Positions 56,997 to 61,773 of a stretch of 61,773 bases of DNA are shown here, in pieces. The stretch is from the NCBI GenBank assembly GCA_964484135.1, contig CAZAEL010000008.1, positions 1 through 61,773 of the forward strand, read 5' to 3'. A program made the translations under genes and the position numbers. The stretch comes from CAZAEL01 sp964484135 (GTDB taxonomy: Bacteria; Elusimicrobiota; Elusimicrobia; FEN-1173). Every line of letters starts with the position of its first letter. Position 1 is the stretch's first letter. The notes under the pieces are model-generated. The model was not told where the DNA came from and ran no database searches. It worked only from the letters and a program-made list of their open reading frames with translations.

Positions 56997-58123
56997 TTTC
57001 GCCCCCCGCCGCCGATGTCCCTCAGGGCCTTCAGCAGGAGGACGTCCTTGTCCCGCCCCTGGGACGCCACCCGGATGTGGTAGCGGTCCATGCCGATCTT
57101 GTTGGAACAGTCCCGGACGTAGAGCCGATGATCCTTGAGGAGCCTCGTTTGGAGTTCCGCGGCGGTCATGCCGTTTTCCGCCCGGATGAGGAGGAAATTG
57201 GCCCCCGTGGGGTACACGTAGAAACCGCGGAGCAGGCGCAGTTCCTTGTATAGCCATTGGACCTCGGCCATGAGGCGCCGGCGGGCCTTGTGGTAGTCTT
57301 CGTCGGTGGGCGGCAGGAGGCTCAGGAAATACTCCGCCAGGCTGTTGATGTTCCAGACCGGAAGGTTCCGGCGCAGGCGGTCCAGGATGTCCCGGTTGGC
57401 CGTGTAGCAGTACCCGAGGCGCAACCCCGGGATGCCGCAGTGCTTGCTCATGCTGCGCACGATCAGCAGGTTGGGATATCGCTCCGCCTCCCGCAGCAGG
57501 CTGGGGATGGGGGTGCCGGCGAAGTCGATGAAGGACTCGTCCACCATGACCAGGTCCAGGCCGCGCAGCTCCCGGAGGAAGGCGCGCATCTCCTCCAGGG
57601 GGTGGAACTGGCCCGTGGGGTTGCCCGGGTTGATCACCAGGGCGGACTTGAGGCGGCGCGACTTCACCCACCGGGCGTACTGGCCCAGATCAAGGTGGTG
57701 GTGCTCCTCCGGCAGGAGATGGTAAAGCTTCGCGGCGCGGGCGTTCTTGAGTTTTTCCAAATACTCGCTGAAGGTGGGGATGGGAATGGCGATGTTGGTG
57801 ATCAGCGTCTCCTCGATGAAAGCGATGAGCTCGGAGGCGCCGTTGCCGATCACCAGCTTGTCCGGGTCCACGCCCAGCACCTTGGCCAGGTGGACCTGGC
57901 TGGCGCGGGGCGTGCTGGAGGGATAGGACTTGATCAGGGAGGGGAGCCGCCTTTGCAGGTCCCGCAGCATGGCCGGCGTGGGGTAATAGGGGTTGGCGAT
58001 GTAGCAGAAATCCACGATCCGGGCCGCCTCCCGGTACCCGACGATGTCCGCCAGGGACGGGGAATGGGACGTTTCGTAGAAGAGATGCCTTTTGATCCGG
58101 AGGTCTCGGGCGAGGGACATCAT
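56993..58123 (-). CDS. PLP-dependent aminotransferase, HisC/CobD-like fold type I
   Basis: 376 residues. YIANPYYPTPAMLRDLQRRL, the phosphate-binding GNGASELI, NPGNPTGQF, VDESFIDFAG and the PLP lysine in SMSKHCGIPGLRLGY are all present, as in histidinol-phosphate aminotransferase and threonine-phosphate decarboxylase. The N-terminus is longer than in HisC (about 55 residues before the core: LFYETSHSPSLADIVGY). Neighbours do not suggest histidine or cobalamin synthesis. Start ATG-ATG with AAAAGGAGCG upstream; the first ATG overlaps the stop of the preceding gene. Confidence 0.88.
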   Translation of the reverse strand: MMSLARDLRIKRHLFYETSHSPSLADIVGYREAARIVDFCYIANPYYPTPAMLRDLQRRLPSLIKSYPSSTPRASQVHLAKVLGVDPDKLVIGNGASELIAFIEETLITNIAIPIPTFSEYLEKLKNARAAKLYHLLPEEHHHLDLGQYARWVKSRRLKSALVINPGNPTGQFHPLEEMRAFLRELRGLDLVMVDESFIDFAGTPIPSLLREAERYPNLLIVRSMSKHCGIPGLRLGYCYTANRDILDRLRRNLPVWNINSLAEYFLSLLPPTDEDYHKARRRLMAEVQWLYKELRLLRGFYVYPTGANFLLIRAENGMTAAELQTRLLKDHRLYVRDCSNKIGMDRYHIRVASQGRDKDVLLLKALRDIGGGGRK

Positions 58124-58467
58124 CGCTCCTTTTCGTAGAGGGCGTCGGTCTTGGCGGCCATGACGAAGTCGTTGCGGTGCAGGCCCCGGATCTTGTGGGT
58201 CCACCAGGACACCGTCACGCGGCCCCATTCCACCAGCAGGGACGGATGATGGTCCGCCGCCTCGGCCGCGGCCCCGACGCGGCGGGCGAAGTCCATGGCC
58301 CCGGCGAAGTCCGGAAAACGGAACACCCGTTCCAGGCGGGGGATCCTCTCCCGCTCCCGCACCTCCCAGCCGGGCAGGTCCCGCAGCAGCGCGGCCGAAA
58401 CCGCGGCGTCCAGCGGCGGCGCGTCCGCCCGGCAAGGCGCGCATTTTTCCCGTTTCAGATCGGCCAG
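58120..58467 (-). CDS. Pterin-4a-carbinolamine dehydratase with apparent CTG start
   Basis: 115 residues if started at CTG 58,467. The N-terminus then reads ADLKREKCAPCRADAPPL, the normal beginning of bacterial PCD (K-C-x-P-C-x-G-x-P-P-L), followed by LLRDLPGWEV, FAGAMDFARRVGAAAEAADH, the active-site HHPSLLVEWGRVTVSWWTH and DFVMAAKTDALY. GGAGG lies 6 nt upstream of the CTG, inside the end of the HDAC-like gene. No ATG, GTG or TTG exists in this frame until a GTG at 58,362, which would remove a third of the domain. PCD recycles pterin cofactor for aromatic amino-acid hydroxylases or acts in molybdopterin-related tasks; no hydroxylase is nearby. Confidence 0.85.
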   Translation of the reverse strand: MADLKREKCAPCRADAPPLDAAVSAALLRDLPGWEVRERERIPRLERVFRFPDFAGAMDFARRVGAAAEAADHHPSLLVEWGRVTVSWWTHKIRGLHRNDFVMAAKTDALYEKER

Positions 58468-58468
58468 G

Positions 58469-59416
<948 letters not shown>

Positions 59417-59444
59417 GCCGCCGCGCGGACCGGGCGAAGCGGGG

Positions 59445-60098
59445 TCAGCATCCGGGCAAACAGGTCACGCCCATCTTCCGTTTGGCGGCGGCGCGCAAGG
59501 AACGGCTGAGCTCCAGGGTCCGGGCCGCGGCCGCGCGGGCCCGCGCCTGGGACTCTTCGGAGAGGGCGCGCTTTTCCAGGAGGCGGCGCCCCATCTCGTG
59601 GTGGTGGCGCTCGTCCGGCTGGATGAAGTCCTGGTACAGCGCCGCGGTGGCGGCGTCGCCCGCCTGCCGGCTGTAATGGAGGAAATCCTCGTTGACCCTG
59701 TAGGCGATGGATTCCAGGGTCACCAAGCCGGCCGCGATCCTCTCCTCCGGCGTCGGAAGCCCCCGCAGGAACTCGAACAGCGGGTTCACGGGCGGCGCCT
59801 GAAAATCCGCCAGCGTGACGCCCATTTCGTTCAGGCGCTTCTCCAACAGCTGAAAATGCCGCGCCTCGTCCCCGGCCTGCCGGGCCAACACCACTTTAAG
59901 CTCCCAATCGTCCGTGCCGGGCATCCAAAAAGCGGCCAGCTCCGAAACGCTCAGCTCGTTGGCCAGGGCCACGCGCAGAAGAGTCCCCGGTCCGGCGGAC
60001 GGGGGAGGCGGGGCCGGCGGGCTGCCGGCGTTTTCCAGCGCGGCCAGGCCCTTTTCATTCTCGTGCAACAACTCCTCCACGAATGTTTTGGCGTTCAT
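59445..60098 (-). CDS. Ferritin-like diiron carboxylate protein
   Basis: 217 residues from ATG 60,098 (GGGAGAAATTTC upstream). The ferritin-like ligand set is complete: E48 in ANELS, E78 and H81 in DEARH, E129 in TLESIAY, E163 and H166 in DERHHH, i.e. two ExxH pairs in a four-helix pattern. A 20-residue Pro/Ala linker follows the first helix. The end has a C-x5-C-like pair (TCLPGC). Could be an oxygenase, oxidase or storage protein; not a classical ferritin by length and linker. First gene of the five-gene operon, 49 bases downstream of pfkA. Confidence 0.8.
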   Translation of the reverse strand: MNAKTFVEELLHENEKGLAALENAGSPPAPPPPSAGPGTLLRVALANELSVSELAAFWMPGTDDWELKVVLARQAGDEARHFQLLEKRLNEMGVTLADFQAPPVNPLFEFLRGLPTPEERIAAGLVTLESIAYRVNEDFLHYSRQAGDAATAALYQDFIQPDERHHHEMGRRLLEKRALSEESQARARAAAARTLELSRSLRAAAKRKMGVTCLPGC

Positions 60099-60146
60099 GA
60101 AATTTCTCCCTTGAATGAACAACGGTGGATGGGGCCGAACCTCGGT

Positions 60147-61238
60147 TCAGTCTCCCAAACAGATCCCCAGACTGCGGGCCGTGAGGATGGTGTCCGAGTC
60201 CAGGGGCACGGCCTTCATCTGGGAGACCGCCTCGGCCAGGGGCACCAGCTTGACCACGGGCGGGTCCAGCGCCACCATGACGCCGGACTTCCCTCCCTGG
60301 ATGGCCCGCACCGCGGCCGTGCCGAAGCGCAGCGCCACCAGCCGGTCGAAGGTGGTGGGGCTGCCGCCCCGCTGAAAGTGCCCCAGCACCATGGTGCGGG
60401 TCTCCTTGCCTGTCCGCTTTTCGATCTCCTCGGCCACGCGGGCGCTGACGCCGCCCAGCTTGACCTCCCGCCCCACCTCCTTGGCCCCCAGGGTGAAGAT
60501 GTCGCCGCCCTTGGGCTTGGCCCCCTCCGCGACCACCACCATGCTGTAGGTGTGGCCCGCCGCCTCCCGCTCCAGGATCTTCTGGCAGACCTTGTCCATG
60601 TCGTAGGGGATCTCCGGGATGAGGATCACGTGGGCGGTGGAAGAGACCCCGGCGTTCAGGGCGATCCAGCCCGCGTACCGTCCCATCACCTCCACCACCA
60701 TGACCCGCCGGTGGGACTCCGCCGTGGTGTGCAGCTTGTCGATGGCCTCGGTGGCGTTGCTGACCGCGGTGTCGAAACCGAAGGTGATCACCGTGGAACC
60801 CAGGTCGTTGTCGATGGTCTTGGGCACGCCCACCACGGGCACGCCCATTTGCGAGAGCCGGTGGGCGATCCGCAGGGACCCGTCCCCGCCGATGGCCACC
60901 AGCGCGTCCAGCCCCAGCTTGCGGAAGTTCTCCACCACCTCGGCGGAGCGGTCCTCGGCCACCACCTGGCCGTCCGGCCGCTTGACCGGCCACTCGAAGG
61001 GGTTGCCCTTGTTGGTGGTCCCCAGGATGGTGCCGCCCAGGGGCGTGATGTTCCACACCAGCTCCTCCGTCAGCTTGACCGTGTGAGAAGGGTCCAGGAG
61101 CCCCTCATAGCCCCGCTTGATGCCCACCACTTCCCAGCCGAGCTTCAGCGCGGACAGCGCCACGGCCCGGATCACCGCGTTCAGGCCCGGGGCGTCGCCG
61201 CCCCCCGTGTTCACGCCGATGCGTTTCACAACCCCCAT
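60147..61238 (-). CDS. pfkA: 6-phosphofructokinase (ATP- or PPi-dependent, mixed motif type)
   Basis: 363 residues. NTGGGDAPGLNAVI at the N-terminus, the phosphoryl-donor site VAIGGDGSLRIA, the catalytic PKTIDNDLG, MGRYAGWIAL and LGHFQRGGSPTTFDR are clear. Gly in GGDG points to ATP, while Lys in PKTIDND is the residue of PPi-dependent enzymes; this G/K mix occurs in group III PFKs. GGAGGAATCC precedes the ATG. It may be co-transcribed with the ABC-F gene before it and the ferritin-like gene after it. Confidence 0.93.
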   Translation of the reverse strand: MGVVKRIGVNTGGGDAPGLNAVIRAVALSALKLGWEVVGIKRGYEGLLDPSHTVKLTEELVWNITPLGGTILGTTNKGNPFEWPVKRPDGQVVAEDRSAEVVENFRKLGLDALVAIGGDGSLRIAHRLSQMGVPVVGVPKTIDNDLGSTVITFGFDTAVSNATEAIDKLHTTAESHRRVMVVEVMGRYAGWIALNAGVSSTAHVILIPEIPYDMDKVCQKILEREAAGHTYSMVVVAEGAKPKGGDIFTLGAKEVGREVKLGGVSARVAEEIEKRTGKETRTMVLGHFQRGGSPTTFDRLVALRFGTAAVRAIQGGKSGVMVALDPPVVKLVPLAEAVSQMKAVPLDSDTILTARSLGICLGD

Positions 61239-61259
61239 GGATTCCTCCTTTGGGGCGGC

Positions 61260-61773
61260 TTAGAAACCCGTCCCTTCCAGCGCGGCCCGCTTCTCCCGCA
61301 GGTCGTTCTCGCAGGCCTTCAGCATCCGGTCCAGTTCCATGAGCTTCTGATAGTCGCTCTTGATGAACGTGGACCCCATCCGGGTCTGGAGGTCCTGAAT
61401 TTCTTCCTCGATCTCGCGGATTTCGGCGTTGAGCCTGCGCCGGAGCTTCTCGCGTTGACGCTGGGCCTCGCGGAGCCGGCGGGCGTCCTCCGGGGAGGAC
61501 TTCACCGCCGGCGCGTCCTGGGCCCGGCCGTTGTGCCCGGGCCTGGGCGGAGGCGGCGCCGCGGCCTCTTCCGTTTCCTCCCGTTTCTGGGCCTGACGCC
61601 TTTGGAAATACTCGTGGTTGCCGGGGTACACGGTGACGCGGCCCTGGTCCACGTGCACCACGTGGTCCGCCAGGGAGTTGATGAAGAACAGGTCGTGGCT
61701 GATGAAGCAGAGCGTGCCGTCGAAATCCTTGAGCGCGTCCACCAGCGCCTGGACGCTGAACATGTCCAGATGG
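61260..61773 (-). CDS. ABC-F family ATPase, C-terminal part (5' end beyond window)
   Basis: 171 residues of the C-terminal end of an ABC-F (Uup/EttA-like) protein. The first residues HLDMFSVQALVDAL are the D-loop region after the second Walker B, followed by the H-switch FISHDLFFINSLADHVVHVDQGRV and YPGNHEYFQRRQ. The rest is a charged coiled coil (ARRLREAQRQREKLRRRLNA, EIEEEIQDLQTRM), as in Uup-type proteins. These act on ribosomes or DNA junctions. Exact subgroup cannot be judged without the N-terminal part. Confidence 0.85.
   Translation of the reverse strand, partial: HLDMFSVQALVDALKDFDGTLCFISHDLFFINSLADHVVHVDQGRVTVYPGNHEYFQRRQAQKREETEEAAAPPPPRPGHNGRAQDAPAVKSSPEDARRLREAQRQREKLRRRLNAEIREIEEEIQDLQTRMGSTFIKSDYQKLMELDRMLKACENDLREKRAALEGTGF

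Overview
The window reads as chromosomal sequence from a GC-rich Gram-negative (diderm) bacterium, probably a metagenome-assembled scaffold because it holds one run of 100 N. Diderm evidence is strong: three TolC-type outer-membrane channels, four RND pumps, several lipoproteins, a class III prepilin and a periplasmic bufferin precursor. The mix (GspG-like pilin, giant YD-repeat protein, a G/K-type phosphofructokinase, translational overlaps everywhere) recalls uncultured phyla such as Elusimicrobiota, but that assignment is a guess. No rRNA, tRNA, CRISPR array or intact insertion sequence was seen, and no stretch longer than about 300 bases lacks a gene.

Left part (1-19,998). A DEAD-box RNA helicase (cut by the window edge) and an RRM protein form a cold-shock type operon. 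An arsenic operon follows (arsR-arsC-acr3-arsM) with two matching operators. Convergent to it lies a bufferin (copper-binding RiPP) locus bufA-bufB-bufC, preceded by a CsgG-like lipoprotein and a TPR protein. Then come a TolC-RND-DUF2892 operon without an adaptor gene, a LysR regulator, a prepilin with a coupled methyltransferase (this 2.4 kb segment sits between 87-bp direct repeats), ahpC divergent from oxyR with a recognisable OxyR site between them, a DUF6448 protein, a thioredoxin-fold protein and a Xre-RES toxin-antitoxin pair with a near-consensus promoter.

Middle (19,965-37,014). A minus-strand operon is dominated by one giant secreted YD-repeat protein of about 5,200 residues. Its last part is AT-rich, unlike the rest, and carries a serine-hydrolase signature. 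It is translationally coupled (ATGA) to two tandem paralogous lipoprotein genes and a third small exported protein. The layout is that of a polymorphic toxin with an exchangeable lipase-like tip and lipoprotein immunity proteins. The giant gene carries an unresolved 21-bp tandem repeat that is open in two plausible reading frames, and several dispersed-repeat sequences inserted in frame.

Right part (36,974-61,773). An orphan RND pump faces a copper efflux operon (Cys-rich exported protein, cusC, cusB, cusA, a Cys/His exported protein, DUF2231), preceded by a second complete tripartite RND operon. A four-PAS histidine kinase follows. A tightly overlapped five-gene operon (ferritin-like diiron protein, HDAC-like amidohydrolase, pterin carbinolamine dehydratase with an apparent CTG start, HisC-like aminotransferase, class I glutamine-amidotransferase/PuuD-like hydrolase) has no pathway I can name. 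6-phosphofructokinase and the C-terminal part of an ABC-F ATPase end the window.

Main theme: metal, metalloid and oxidant defence (As, Cu, peroxide, four RND pumps) wrapped around a probable contact-dependent or secreted toxin locus. Several regulatory genes appear to be transcribed as leaderless or nearly leaderless mRNAs with the operator overlapping the start codon.
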